From Paenibacillus tengchongensis (GTDB taxonomy: Bacteria; Bacillota; Bacilli; Paenibacillales; Paenibacillaceae): a DNA stretch of 64,000 nt. This document shows, piece after piece, positions 8,095 to 17,347 of the stretch. Positions within the stretch are counted from its first letter, which is position 1; the number at the start of each line of letters is the position of its first letter. The translations under genes were made by a program, and so were the position numbers. The notes below the pieces were generated by a model. It made no database searches. It worked only from the letters and a program-made list of their open reading frames with translations, and was not told where the DNA came from. The stretch covers positions 247,989 through 311,988 of the forward strand of contig NZ_WACP01000008.1 of assembly GCF_008973665.1 (NCBI RefSeq), in the 5' to 3' direction.

Positions 8095-9366
8095 ATGAAC
8101 ATCATGCTTAGCGGGCAGCCCGGCAGACGCAGCAAGCGCAGCCGCAAGCCCTCGTTACACCGCAGAAATCTGCAGATTGCCACCATTGAGGGGATTCCTT
8201 CCACAATCTTTCAGGTGCTGCTGCAGGGGCAGTTCCTGACCGGCTATCTGCTCTATTTGGGCGCAAGCTCCGGACAAATCGGCTTTGTGCTGGCGCTGAC
8301 CACGCTGGTCAATGTAGCACAGATCGGTGTAGCATATTTGATCCAGCGGCTGCCCAGCCGTAAATGGGCGCTGGTGACCTTTATCGGCCTGCAGCGGCTG
8401 CTGTGGGTCTCTACGGGATTAGTTCCGTTTCTTTTTCCGCGTGAATACTGGGTTATGGCTTTTATCATCCTGTATACCAGTGCATTTATCGCTAACACGG
8501 CAGGCGGCATGCTGTGGAACTCCGTAATCAGCGATCTTGTGCCGGCCCGCGTGCGCGGGCGCTACTTCGGAATCCGGAATACGCTGCTGAATGCGCTGGG
8601 GAGTCTCGTCATGTATGGCGGGGGCGTTGTGCTGGACCGTTATCCCGGCGGACAGGGATTTCTGATTCTCTATATTGTGGTCTGGATTTTTTCTTTCCTG
8701 AATATCGTGGTATTTTTCTTCTACCCGGATGTCCCGTTCGAGAAATCGGAGGAGACGAGCTTCCTGCCGATGGTTAAGAAACCGCTTCACGACCGGCTGT
8801 TTATGAAATCGACGCTGTTTCTCTCCGCATGGCTGCTGCTGCAGAACATTACGGTTCCGCTGTATTCGTACGTTATGCTGGAGCTGCTGCATCTGGGGTA
8901 TGAAACCTTGTCGCTGCTTAATGTGTCGCAGACGGTCCTGATGATGGCCAGCTTCTATGTGTGGGGCAATCTGAACGCCCGGTACAGCAACAAAAGGTTG
9001 CTGCTGTTTACATTGCCGATCATTGCAGTCTCTTCGCTGCTGTGGGGCCTGCTGTCCGTGCTGCCGTTGCTGCCGGTGCTGTTCGCCGCCCACATGCTGT
9101 TCGGGATTGGTGTAGGCGGTTTCAACCAGCTGGCTTTCAACTTCATTATCGGAGACACCCCGAAACGGGAACGTCCGATGTATATGGCGATGTATGCGGC
9201 GCTTACAGGGCTGGCAGCATTCTTCGGTCCGGTACTCGGGGGACAAATATATGAATGGATTACAGACTGGCCGCACTGGACGCAGGTATACGGTATGCAG
9301 CTGCTGGTGGGTGTGCTGATGCTTGTCCTTGCTCTGTTTCTGGGACGCCGGGTTCTTAAGGATTAG
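8095..9366 (+). CDS. MFS transporter
   Basis: A 423-residue, twelve-helix major facilitator protein, probably an exporter; the substrate is unknown. The helices are visible as regular hydrophobic blocks from about residue 40, with a long cytoplasmic loop between helices 6 and 7 (YPDVPFEKSEETSFLPMVKKPLHDRLF). The segment PARVRGRYFGIRNTLLNALGSLVMYGGG resembles the loop-8-type motif of YxiO/UMF1-like and related MFS groups. The N-terminus is basic (GRRSKRSRK). AAGGAG lies 14 bp before the ATG. It is followed after 42 bp by a Rossmann-fold gene, perhaps co-transcribed. Confidence 0.85.
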   Translation: MNIMLSGQPGRRSKRSRKPSLHRRNLQIATIEGIPSTIFQVLLQGQFLTGYLLYLGASSGQIGFVLALTTLVNVAQIGVAYLIQRLPSRKWALVTFIGLQRLLWVSTGLVPFLFPREYWVMAFIILYTSAFIANTAGGMLWNSVISDLVPARVRGRYFGIRNTLLNALGSLVMYGGGVVLDRYPGGQGFLILYIVVWIFSFLNIVVFFFYPDVPFEKSEETSFLPMVKKPLHDRLFMKSTLFLSAWLLLQNITVPLYSYVMLELLHLGYETLSLLNVSQTVLMMASFYVWGNLNARYSNKRLLLFTLPIIAVSSLLWGLLSVLPLLPVLFAAHMLFGIGVGGFNQLAFNFIIGDTPKRERPMYMAMYAALTGLAAFFGPVLGGQIYEWITDWPHWTQVYGMQLLVGVLMLVLALFLGRRVLKD

Positions 9367-9408
9367 TTATCGAAGCGGCTCTTTATGGCCGGTAAAAGGA
9401 GGCGCGTT

Positions 9409-10071
9409 ATGGTGAAGATAGCGGTAGTGCTGGGGGCCACAGGCCTTGTCGGCAAGGCAGTGACCAAAGACCTGCTGGCGGGTGATTGGACGGAGGTCCG
9501 TGTGCTGGTCCGCCGTCCGCTGCCCTTTGAGCATCCGAAACTGAAGCAGGTCATCGTGGATTGGGAACGGATCGGGCAATATAAGGAAGAATTTACGGGA
9601 GCTGCAGCCGTGTTCTGCTGTCTGGGGACGACGATCAAGAAAGCTGGCTCGCAGGCTGTTTTTGAACGTGTCGATCTGGAGTATCCGCTGGCCGCCGCCA
9701 GGCTGGCCAAGGAGTGCGGCGTGAAGCAGTTTCTGGCTGTATCCTCGATGGGAGCGAACGCCAAATCGCGTAACTTCTACAGCCGCACCAAAGGCAAAGC
9801 CGAAGATGGGCTGATTGCGGCCCAGTTCCACGGTCTGCATCTTTTCCGCCCGTCGCTGCTGCTCGGGGACCGCGAGGAATTCCGGCTGGGGGAACGTGCG
9901 GCGGCCGTGCTTATGAAGGCGCTCGATTTCGCCATGGTCGGCCAGGCGGCCAAGTACCGGGCGATTCCCGGCGCTAAAGTCGCCCGGGCCATGGTCAATA
10001 TCGCTTCGGCCAATACGGGAGGAGTACACATCTATACGAATGATGTGATTCACGTGGTCGGCGGGCGCTGA
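9409..10071 (+). CDS. NAD(P)-binding Rossmann protein (HTATIP2/YwnB-like)
   Basis: A 220-residue short-chain-like oxidoreductase of the atypical NAD(P)H-binding group. The dinucleotide motif GATGLVG lies near residue 9, followed by the conserved CCLGTTIKKAGSQAVFERVDLEYPLAAARLAKECGV region and SSMGAN...YSRTKGKAEDGL, where Tyr and Lys would be the usual catalytic pair. The start at 9409 is preferred because AAAGGAGG sits 6 bp before it; an ATG 24 bp upstream lacks such a site. Its substrate is unknown. It lies 42 bp behind the MFS gene. Confidence 0.85.
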   Translation: MVKIAVVLGATGLVGKAVTKDLLAGDWTEVRVLVRRPLPFEHPKLKQVIVDWERIGQYKEEFTGAAAVFCCLGTTIKKAGSQAVFERVDLEYPLAAARLAKECGVKQFLAVSSMGANAKSRNFYSRTKGKAEDGLIAAQFHGLHLFRPSLLLGDREEFRLGERAAAVLMKALDFAMVGQAAKYRAIPGAKVARAMVNIASANTGGVHIYTNDVIHVVGGR

Positions 10072-10186
10072 TAACCGGAACAGCCCGGGCTGATTGATTT
10101 GCATGATGCAGCCAAGGCGGCGTACAATGGGACATAATACATGCGTACATAGGGCAACCGCCGTGTACCGACAGGAGGAGCGTATC

Positions 10187-10567
10187 GTGAGTAAGAAACA
10201 GGTGGCTACAACGAAGGCGCCGGGAGCGATCGGCCCGTACAGCCAGGCAATTGTTACAGGAAGCTGGGTTTATACCTCCGGCCAGCTCGGGCTGAATCCG
10301 GAAACGGGAGAATTGGCCGAAGGCGTCCAGGAACAGGCGCGTCAATCGCTCAGCAATGTGAAGGCCATTCTTGAGGAAGCGGGGGCAACTCTGGAGCAAG
10401 TGGTAAAGACGACAGTATTCCTGAAGGATATGAATGATTTCGCAGCTGTGAACGAAGTGTACAGCACGTTCTTCTCGGAGCCGTATCCGGCGCGCAGCGC
10501 CGTAGAAGTGGCTCGTCTGCCGAAGGACGGCCTGGTGGAAATCGAAGTGGTAGCCCGCAAGAAATAA
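10187..10567 (+). CDS. ridA: RidA family enamine/imine deaminase
   Basis: Hydrolyses reactive enamine/imine intermediates made by PLP enzymes such as threonine dehydratase, releasing ammonia and protecting PLP enzymes. The 126-residue product has the full family pattern: APGAIGPYSQAI at the N-terminus, SGQLGLNPETGEL, and the C-terminal signature PARSAVEVARLPKDGLVEIE with the carboxylate-binding Arg. The GTG at 10187 follows ACAGGAGGAG with good spacing; ORF sequence upstream of it lacks family similarity. It is a single gene ended by a strong terminator. Confidence 0.95.
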   Translation: MSKKQVATTKAPGAIGPYSQAIVTGSWVYTSGQLGLNPETGELAEGVQEQARQSLSNVKAILEEAGATLEQVVKTTVFLKDMNDFAAVNEVYSTFFSEPYPARSAVEVARLPKDGLVEIEVVARKK

Positions 10568-10584
10568 TGTTTCTGCAATAACAG

Positions 10585-10623
10585 ACAGGCTGCTCCGCCA
10601 TTGAAATGGCGGGCAGCCTGTTT
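10585..10623. terminator. Bidirectional terminator between ridA and the TspO-like gene
   Basis: Hairpin with arms ACAGGCTGCTCCGCCATT and AATGGCGGGCAGCCTGT, followed by TTTGCTG. It lies between convergent genes and likely serves both. Confidence 0.85.
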
Positions 10624-10643
10624 GCTGTGCGCTAAGAGCCGGA

Positions 10644-11408
10644 TTAACGCCGGCGGCGCGGTGTCAACAGCAGCCACAGACTGTATAGCAGCAGCAGTCC
10701 GGCGGCAACCAGCGCAGTGATAAAGACGCTGCCTGTCTCCCGCTGTTCAACAGCAATGGCAATAAAGGCCCAGACGAAGATCAGGGGGTAAATGCTGTCC
10801 CGGTGAGGGAAGCTGACGAGAACCGCCAGCAGCGTGCCCACGATCAGCATGATTACTGCCCAAGTGATCCCGCTGAGACCAAAGCCGCCCCAGTCATTCT
10901 TTACCAGCACAATACTGACATTGACAATGGTAGCGACGGAGATCCATCCGAGGTAGATGCTGAAGGGTAGCCGTAGCAGCCAGTTCTCGCCGGTGGACGG
11001 AGCGGTAATTGCCCGCGTCTTCCGGTAGATGACGATCAGCGATACCAGCAGCAGAACCATAACCGCAAGGGACAGCTCGATATAAAGATAATGCCAGAGA
11101 ATCAGCCAGCCCATATTAAAGATACAGCTAAGCATAAACCAGATGCCGATGGAGCGTACCGAATCGCGTGAACCGGTTGCCCCGCGGAACTGGTAGATCA
11201 CAAATCCGGCCAAAAGCACATAGATCAGCGACCAGATGCTGAAGGCATAGCCGGCCGGCGTGAAATAAGTGTGGTAACGGTCGGAGATTTCGCCGGTGGT
11301 TCTTCCGCCAAGCGGCAGTGCTACCGAAAGCACATTGACGGCAATGACGCCAAGATAGAACAACAGGTTCCACCATTTATAAGGGTTAGTGCGGTTCAAG
11401 TCGGTCAC
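10644..11408 (-). CDS. TspO/MBR-related tryptophan-rich membrane protein
   Basis: A 254-residue integral membrane protein with about seven hydrophobic helices. The segment YFTPAGYAFSIWSLIYVLL near residues 47-65 and the many Trp residues are typical of the tryptophan-rich sensory protein (TspO/MBR) superfamily; this longer variant is common in Firmicutes, and its ligand, perhaps a tetrapyrrole, is not established. The start is uncertain: GTG at 11408 follows AGGATAGG closely, while a TTG three codons later has GGAAGTG at better spacing. It stands alone, convergent with ridA. Confidence 0.75.
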   Translation of the reverse strand: MTDLNRTNPYKWWNLLFYLGVIAVNVLSVALPLGGRTTGEISDRYHTYFTPAGYAFSIWSLIYVLLAGFVIYQFRGATGSRDSVRSIGIWFMLSCIFNMGWLILWHYLYIELSLAVMVLLLVSLIVIYRKTRAITAPSTGENWLLRLPFSIYLGWISVATIVNVSIVLVKNDWGGFGLSGITWAVIMLIVGTLLAVLVSFPHRDSIYPLIFVWAFIAIAVEQRETGSVFITALVAAGLLLLYSLWLLLTPRRRR

Positions 11409-11609
11409 TTCCTATCCTATGAATTGGTAAGACGGGTCCCGGGTCTATCTAGAATATACCCGCATTGTTTGCGGTTCAGACTAATTCCCCAAAAAAAATG
11501 ACCGGCAGGTCAACGGAGATTGAAGGATAGCAGCCCGGAAAGTCGGGGTAAATATGTATGATGTGTATTTTCACAAATTCGGCGGCAGCCGGAAGGGGGA
11601 CGAACAGTA

Positions 11610-14075
11610 ATGGAGAGCAGTGAAGCGATACGCCCCGAGAAAGTCGGACCACTGATCATGAAGGAGACCTGGACCACTCCGGGCAGCATGGTGTCGTGGG
11701 AGCGGGCGGAGAATATCTACATTTGCCATGGGGAGCGCGGCGGGATCGTCTTTATATTCCTGGGGGACGATATGTTCCGGATGAAGGTATTCCGGGGGCG
11801 GGCTCCTGATTTAACGACGAGCCCGGCAGTGCTGCCGGAATGCTGCATTCCTCATCGGTTCCCGGCGGAGGAAACGGAGAATGAGCTGATCTTCACTACC
11901 GGCGCGATCCGGTTAACCATTGTTAAGTCGAACTTTGAGATCCGCGTGGAGAACCGTGAGGGCAAGGTGATTATGGAGCAAAATGCGGTCAGCTGGAATC
12001 CGCGCGGCGCCAGCCATGCGGAATATGATATGCAGCCGGACTCCCATTTCTACGGTCTAGGTGAGAAATCCAGCTTTCTGGACAAGCGCGGCGAGAAATA
12101 TACGAACTGGAATACGGATGTGTTCGCCCCGCACCTGCCGGAAATCGAAGCGCTCTATGAGTCTATTCCGCTGCTGATTCATATGCACGATGACCTTTCC
12201 TACGGGCTGTTCCTGGACAACACAGGCCGCAGCGACTTCGATATGCGTTCCCATGGGGTGGCGTTCTCGATCGGCTGCTCCACCGGGGCCTACGACATGT
12301 ATTTTATTAACGGGCCGGAAATGAAGGATGTAGTCAAAAGATATACGTCTCTGACCGGCCGCATTCCGCTGCCGCCGAAATGGGCGCTCGGCTACCACCA
12401 GTCACGTTACAGCTACATGAACCAGCAGGAGGTTCTGCAGCTGGCCCGCACCTTCCGCGAGAAGCAGATTCCATGCGATGTCATCTATCTCGATATCCAT
12501 TACATGGACGAATACCGGGTCTTCACCTTTGATCCCATCAATTTCGCCGAGCCGGAGAAAATGATTGCAGAGCTGGGTGAACTGGGGATACGCATTGTGC
12601 CGATCGTCGATCCGGGCGTCAAAAAGGACCCCAACTACGAGGTGTACAAGGAAGGGGTACTGAACAAGCATTTCTGCCGGCGGCTGGAAGGGGATATTTT
12701 CTTCGGGGAAGTCTGGCCGGGCATCAGTGCATTTCCGGACTTCAGCGACAGCCGGGCGGCCGAATGGTGGGGTGATCTGCACAAGTTCTACACCGATCTC
12801 GGCATCCAGGGCATCTGGAACGATATGAACGAGCCGGCGGTATTCAATGAGAGCAAGACGATGGATCTTGATGTCATGCATTTCAACAACGGGCGTCCGG
12901 TAACCCATGAGGAATACCACAACCTGTACGGAATGATGATGTCAAAGGCGACGTATGAAGGCTTGACCGAGCATATGCAGGGCGAACGGCCCTTTGTGCT
13001 GACGAGGGCGGGCTATGCGGGCATCCAGCGTTATGCCGCCGTCTGGACCGGCGACAACCGCAGCTTCTGGGAGCATATGGCGATGGCGATGCCGATGGTG
13101 CTCAATATGGGCCTCTCCGGTCTTGCCTTCTCAGGCCCTGATATTGGCGGATTCGCCCACCATACCTCCGCGCAGCTGCTGGTGCGCTGGACGCAGATGG
13201 GCGTATTCTTCCCGTACTGCCGCAATCATTCCTCCATCGGCACGCTCCGTCAGGAGCCCTGGTCGTTCGGAGAAGAAGTAGAGACGATTCTGCGGGATTA
13301 CATCAGCCTGCGCTACCGCTGGCTGCCGCACCTGTACAATCTGTTCCATGAAGCGGAGATGACCGGACTGCCGGTCATGCGGCCGCTGATTCTGGAATAT
13401 CCGCGTGATCCGTATCTGTATAATCTGTGTGACCAGTTCCTGCTGGGCGAGGGTGTGCTGATCGCACCGGTCTACCGTCCGGACACGGAACACCGCTCGG
13501 TCTACCTCCCCGCTGGGCGCTGGCTGGATTATTGGGACGGTGAAGTTCATGCGGGTGGACAGCACATTCTTGCCGCTGCTCCGCTGCATATTATGCCGAT
13601 GTATGTGAAGGCAGGCAGCATGGTGGCCGAAGGTCCGCTGAAACAGTATGCGCTGGAAGAACAGGAAGAGGCGGTAACCTTTCATTTGTACGGCGCCGAG
13701 GCGGAAGAAGGCTTTACTGCTGCTTATACATTATATGAAGATGACGGACACAGCTTCGCTTACAGGGGCGGGCAGTATTCGCAGCTTGCGGTAACCGCCG
13801 CCGGAGAAGAACGGGCTTTACGGATCAACTGGTCCTACCAGGTGCGTGAGTACGCTCCGCGCAGAGAGCTGCTGCGCTTTGCGCTTTGCTATCCGTTCTT
13901 TGCCGCAGCGGCGGTTGACGGCCTGTCCGAGCTTACGCTGGAGCAGCTTGACGAAGGACGCACAGGCTGGGCGCGAAACGGTAAGAATGGTGCGATTATT
14001 GTACAGGCCGCTGACGACCCGGCCGGCGGGGAGCTGCTGATCCGGGCGGCCCGCGATGCGGCAGCGGATGAATAG
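11610..14075 (+). CDS. Glycoside hydrolase family 31 alpha-glucosidase
   Basis: Cytoplasmic alpha-glycosidase, most likely releasing glucose (or xylose) from non-reducing ends of alpha-linked oligosaccharides. The 821-residue protein has the N-terminal beta-sandwich (about 20-260, with the FYGLGEK motif at about 148-154), the catalytic barrel with the family signature GIWNDMNEP (nucleophile Asp405) and the acid/base region WTGDNRSFW (Asp482), and C-terminal beta domains with PAGRWLDYWDGE and LYEDDGHSFAYRGG. No signal peptide is seen. GGAAGGGGG lies upstream of the ATG. It is flanked by its own terminator and is probably a single-gene unit. Alpha-glucosidase is favoured over xylosidase, but I cannot decide from sequence alone. 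Confidence 0.92.
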   Translation: MESSEAIRPEKVGPLIMKETWTTPGSMVSWERAENIYICHGERGGIVFIFLGDDMFRMKVFRGRAPDLTTSPAVLPECCIPHRFPAEETENELIFTTGAIRLTIVKSNFEIRVENREGKVIMEQNAVSWNPRGASHAEYDMQPDSHFYGLGEKSSFLDKRGEKYTNWNTDVFAPHLPEIEALYESIPLLIHMHDDLSYGLFLDNTGRSDFDMRSHGVAFSIGCSTGAYDMYFINGPEMKDVVKRYTSLTGRIPLPPKWALGYHQSRYSYMNQQEVLQLARTFREKQIPCDVIYLDIHYMDEYRVFTFDPINFAEPEKMIAELGELGIRIVPIVDPGVKKDPNYEVYKEGVLNKHFCRRLEGDIFFGEVWPGISAFPDFSDSRAAEWWGDLHKFYTDLGIQGIWNDMNEPAVFNESKTMDLDVMHFNNGRPVTHEEYHNLYGMMMSKATYEGLTEHMQGERPFVLTRAGYAGIQRYAAVWTGDNRSFWEHMAMAMPMVLNMGLSGLAFSGPDIGGFAHHTSAQLLVRWTQMGVFFPYCRNHSSIGTLRQEPWSFGEEVETILRDYISLRYRWLPHLYNLFHEAEMTGLPVMRPLILEYPRDPYLYNLCDQFLLGEGVLIAPVYRPDTEHRSVYLPAGRWLDYWDGEVHAGGQHILAAAPLHIMPMYVKAGSMVAEGPLKQYALEEQEEAVTFHLYGAEAEEGFTAAYTLYEDDGHSFAYRGGQYSQLAVTAAGEERALRINWSYQVREYAPRRELLRFALCYPFFAAAAVDGLSELTLEQLDEGRTGWARNGKNGAIIVQAADDPAGGELLIRAARDAAADE

Positions 14076-14088
14076 AAACCAAGGAGAG

Positions 14089-14124
14089 AGTGTTTCAGGG
14101 CCGGAGCCCTGGAACACTCTTTTT
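14089..14124 (+). terminator. Terminator after the GH31 gene
   Basis: Hairpin with arms AGAGTGTTTCAGGGC and GCCCTGGAACACTCT followed by TTTTTG, 14 bp after the stop codon. Confidence 0.9.
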
Positions 14125-14224
14125 GTATGTACCGGTAGAAAAATTATGTGAAATGTTTTTAAATTGAGGCTTTTTCGTATAAGATGAAGGGATGAACTAA
14201 AATATCCGCTTTAGGAGATCACCG

Positions 14225-17200
14225 ATGATTATGCATCTGTATGCCATTTGGCTTGGGGACGTTTTATTTTGCTTTTCCGGAGAAACTTCGGAGCCGAAGG
14301 TCGACGCGTGGACGCGCGTGGTTAAACGGCTGGAGTTCCGCGGGGGGCTGCGCCCGTTTGCTGGCGCCGCACTGCGGCTGGCGGAAGTGAAATATCCAAT
14401 TTCCGTCCCGGCGGAAGGGAGAACGGGGCGGCGCGGCCTGCCCGGCCGCACGCTGGAGGGCCTGGCGCTCGGACCGAGGGAGGCCTTTGAGCTGCTGCTG
14501 GCCTGGGAGGAGCAGGTTTGCCGCGTCAAAGGCCTTGAGCCCGGGGGCGAACTGCGCTATTGGGCGGCCGCAGCCCGGTTCGCCCTGGAGCTGCTCGCAA
14601 CCGGCGGCATGGTGCCGGGTGCGCAGCCGATGCGCACCGGAAGCCCGCGCCGGCGCGGCGGCGAGCAGGCCGCAGCCGCAGTGTGGCGGCCGGCTTTCCG
14701 CACGGAGGCCACCCGGGAACATTTCCTGGGGCTGGCCTCCGCTATGCCGGTAATCGCACTGGGTGCGCATATTGCCGAGGAAGGCGAAATGTCCAGCCGT
14801 ACGAATGCGGGGGCGTATGTGTTGCATTCCTTCTTGCAGGCGGTCATGAGTGTGGAGATCAAACGGGTCATTGCGGGTATAGAACGGGAACTGGAGCCTT
14901 ACAAAGCGAACTACCGCCGGGGTTCGTCGCCTCTCGGCGAGCTGTGGTGGAACAGCCTGCTGACCGGCAGCCGCGATGTCCCGGTCCAGGGTACCCCGGC
15001 CGAAGCCGCAGAGCTGCTGGAAGCCGTGCAGCTTACGGCAGGGCATGAGGTGCCTTATGCCGAAGGGCAGGAAGAGGCCGGCGGCCGGCTGGGCCTCGGG
15101 CTGCGGCTGGAGCCGCCGGAGGGAGCCCATGCGGCGTGGCGGATTACCTTCTGGGCGGAGAACCGCGAGGAAGGTGAATTCTGGCTGCCGGCTGCGGCGG
15201 TCTGGAGCAGTCCGGAACGGGAATTTACACTGTGGGGCAAGCGGTACCGCCATATTCAGCGCCAGCTGCTAGACTGGCTGGGGCAGGCTGCAGCCGTCTC
15301 CCCGGAGATCCGCGAGGCCTTGTGCGTTCCCGCACCGACGGGAGCGGAGCTTACGCAGGAGCAGCTTTACGCGTTCCTGAAGGAGAGCGTGCAGCCGCTG
15401 CGTGAACGGGGCATCACGGTGCAGATGCCGTCGCGCTGGAGCCGGGAAGGACGCCGCCGGGCGGGGATGAAGCTGAAGATGCAGCTTCCCGCCGGCGGTC
15501 AGGAGAGCCGCGAGGAAGCGGCACTGGGCCTGGAGATGCTGGTCTCCTTCCGCATCGAGGCCTCGCTTGGCGATACCTCCGTCAGCGAAGCGGAGCTGCA
15601 GGCGCTGGTGGAAGCAGGTGTGCCGTACGTCCGCTTCCGCGGCGAGTGGATCGAGGTGGACCCGAAGGAGCTCCGCCAGGTGCTACGGTATATGAAGCGG
15701 AATGAGAGCGGGGAGATGGCGGCAGCCGACTGGCTGCGCCTGGCCGCCGAGGATGAGGAAGAGAGGCTCTTCAAGGGGTTGTCCGTGACGGGAATGGAGA
15801 CGGCCGGGCTGCTCTCGTCGCTGATGCGCGGCGATGTGCTGCGCAGCCTGCCGCTTCGGCCGGTGCCGGACCGGCTGCAGGGGACGCTCAGGCCCTATCA
15901 GGAGCGGGGCTTCCAGTGGCTGGCCGCGCTCAGCGGGCTTGGCTTCGGCGTGTGCCTGGCCGATGATATGGGCCTTGGCAAGACGGTGCAGGTGATTGCC
16001 TGCCTGCTCGACCGCGCCTTGACCGCCCCGGCTGCCGAAAGGCGGGACCCGGTGCTGATCCTCTGCCCGACCTCGCTGCTTGGCAACTGGCAGCGGGAGC
16101 TGCAGCGGTTCGCGCCTTCGCTCAGCGTGCATATTCACCACGGAGGCAGGCGGGCTCGCGGCGAAGACTTCAAAATGCTGGCGGCGGGCCATGAAATCGT
16201 GCTGACCACGTACCATCTGGCCGGCAGAGACAGCGAGGATCTGGCCGGAGTCCGCTGGTCTACCGTGGTGCTGGATGAAGCGCAGTATATCAAGAATCAC
16301 CGCACCAAGCAGGCGCAGAGCGTGATGAAGCTTTCGGCGCCGCACCGTATCGCCATGACCGGTACACCGGTGGAGAACCGGCTCGGCGAGCTGTGGTCGA
16401 TCTTTCATTTTCTCAATCCCGGTTATTTGGGCAGCTACCACTCATTCCGGCAGCGTTACACAAACGGCGAAGGCGGAGAGCGGCTGCGGGAGCTGCACCG
16501 GCTGGTATCGCCGTTTCTGCTGCGGCGGCTGAAGAGCGATCCGGACATCTCCAAGGACTTGCCGGAGAAGCTGGAGCTGAAAGCCTATTGTGCGCTTACG
16601 GAGACACAGGCTGCCCTGTATCAGGGTGTAGTCAATGAAATGCTCGGAGTGATCGGTGAGCGCTCGGGCTTTGCCCGGCGCGGACTGGTGCTGGCGTCCC
16701 TGACCCAGCTTAAGCAAATCTGCGACCATCCGCAGCTGCTGCGCAGAGACGAGGGGAAAGGCGGACGTGCCGAGCAGTCCGGCAAGCTCGATATGCTGTT
16801 TGAGGTGCTGGACAGCATCGCAGAGTCGGGGGAGGCTGCGCTGATCTTTACCCAATATGTGGCGATGGGCGAGCTGCTGGTCTCCCGGCTGGCCAAGCGT
16901 TACGGAACGGCGCCGCTGTTCCTGCACGGAGGCGTGGCCAAGCGCGAGCGCGATGAAATGGTGCGCGTCTTCCAGGAAGGGGAGGGTCCGGCCTTCTTCG
17001 TCCTCTCGCTGAAAGCCGGGGGCGTCGGCCTCAACCTGACACGGGCCAATCATGTCATTCATTATGACCGCTGGTGGAATCCGGCGGTGGAGAACCAGGC
17101 GACAGACCGGGCCTTCCGCATCGGCCAGCATAAGAATGTGCAGGTCCACAAGCTGATCTGCCAGGGGACGCTGGAGGAGCGGATCGACGAGCTGATCGAG

Positions 17201-17314
17201 CGTAAAAAGAACCTGTCGGAGCAGGTGGTCGGCTCCGGCGAGAATTGGCTGACCGAAATGTCCAACCAGGAGCTGGAGGAGCTGATCACCCTCCAGGGCC
17301 AGGATTGGATGTAA
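14225..17314 (+). CDS. SNF2-family DNA helicase/ATPase
   Basis: A 1029-residue Swi2/Snf2-type ATPase that would translocate on double-stranded DNA, as in RapA/HepA-like bacterial proteins. The N-terminal half (about 1-510) holds the bacterial SNF2-associated region; then come the ATPase lobes with motif I DDMGLGKT (about 579), motif II DEAQYIKN (about 683), motif III MTGTPVENRLGELWSIF, and C-terminal motifs V-VI LKAGGVGLNL and ATDRAFRIGQ. AGGAGATCACCG precedes the first ATG. In relatives the partner is usually a SWIM zinc-finger gene; here a 250-residue unknown gene follows after 33 bp. The coding region is very GC-rich but shows no frameshift. Cellular role in this organism is unknown. Confidence 0.93.
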   Translation: MIMHLYAIWLGDVLFCFSGETSEPKVDAWTRVVKRLEFRGGLRPFAGAALRLAEVKYPISVPAEGRTGRRGLPGRTLEGLALGPREAFELLLAWEEQVCRVKGLEPGGELRYWAAAARFALELLATGGMVPGAQPMRTGSPRRRGGEQAAAAVWRPAFRTEATREHFLGLASAMPVIALGAHIAEEGEMSSRTNAGAYVLHSFLQAVMSVEIKRVIAGIERELEPYKANYRRGSSPLGELWWNSLLTGSRDVPVQGTPAEAAELLEAVQLTAGHEVPYAEGQEEAGGRLGLGLRLEPPEGAHAAWRITFWAENREEGEFWLPAAAVWSSPEREFTLWGKRYRHIQRQLLDWLGQAAAVSPEIREALCVPAPTGAELTQEQLYAFLKESVQPLRERGITVQMPSRWSREGRRRAGMKLKMQLPAGGQESREEAALGLEMLVSFRIEASLGDTSVSEAELQALVEAGVPYVRFRGEWIEVDPKELRQVLRYMKRNESGEMAAADWLRLAAEDEEERLFKGLSVTGMETAGLLSSLMRGDVLRSLPLRPVPDRLQGTLRPYQERGFQWLAALSGLGFGVCLADDMGLGKTVQVIACLLDRALTAPAAERRDPVLILCPTSLLGNWQRELQRFAPSLSVHIHHGGRRARGEDFKMLAAGHEIVLTTYHLAGRDSEDLAGVRWSTVVLDEAQYIKNHRTKQAQSVMKLSAPHRIAMTGTPVENRLGELWSIFHFLNPGYLGSYHSFRQRYTNGEGGERLRELHRLVSPFLLRRLKSDPDISKDLPEKLELKAYCALTETQAALYQGVVNEMLGVIGERSGFARRGLVLASLTQLKQICDHPQLLRRDEGKGGRAEQSGKLDMLFEVLDSIAESGEAALIFTQYVAMGELLVSRLAKRYGTAPLFLHGGVAKRERDEMVRVFQEGEGPAFFVLSLKAGGVGLNLTRANHVIHYDRWWNPAVENQATDRAFRIGQHKNVQVHKLICQGTLEERIDELIERKKNLSEQVVGSGENWLTEMSNQELEELITLQGQDWM

Positions 17315-17347
17315 GCGGCGGAGGATAGACAGGGAGGAATGGACACG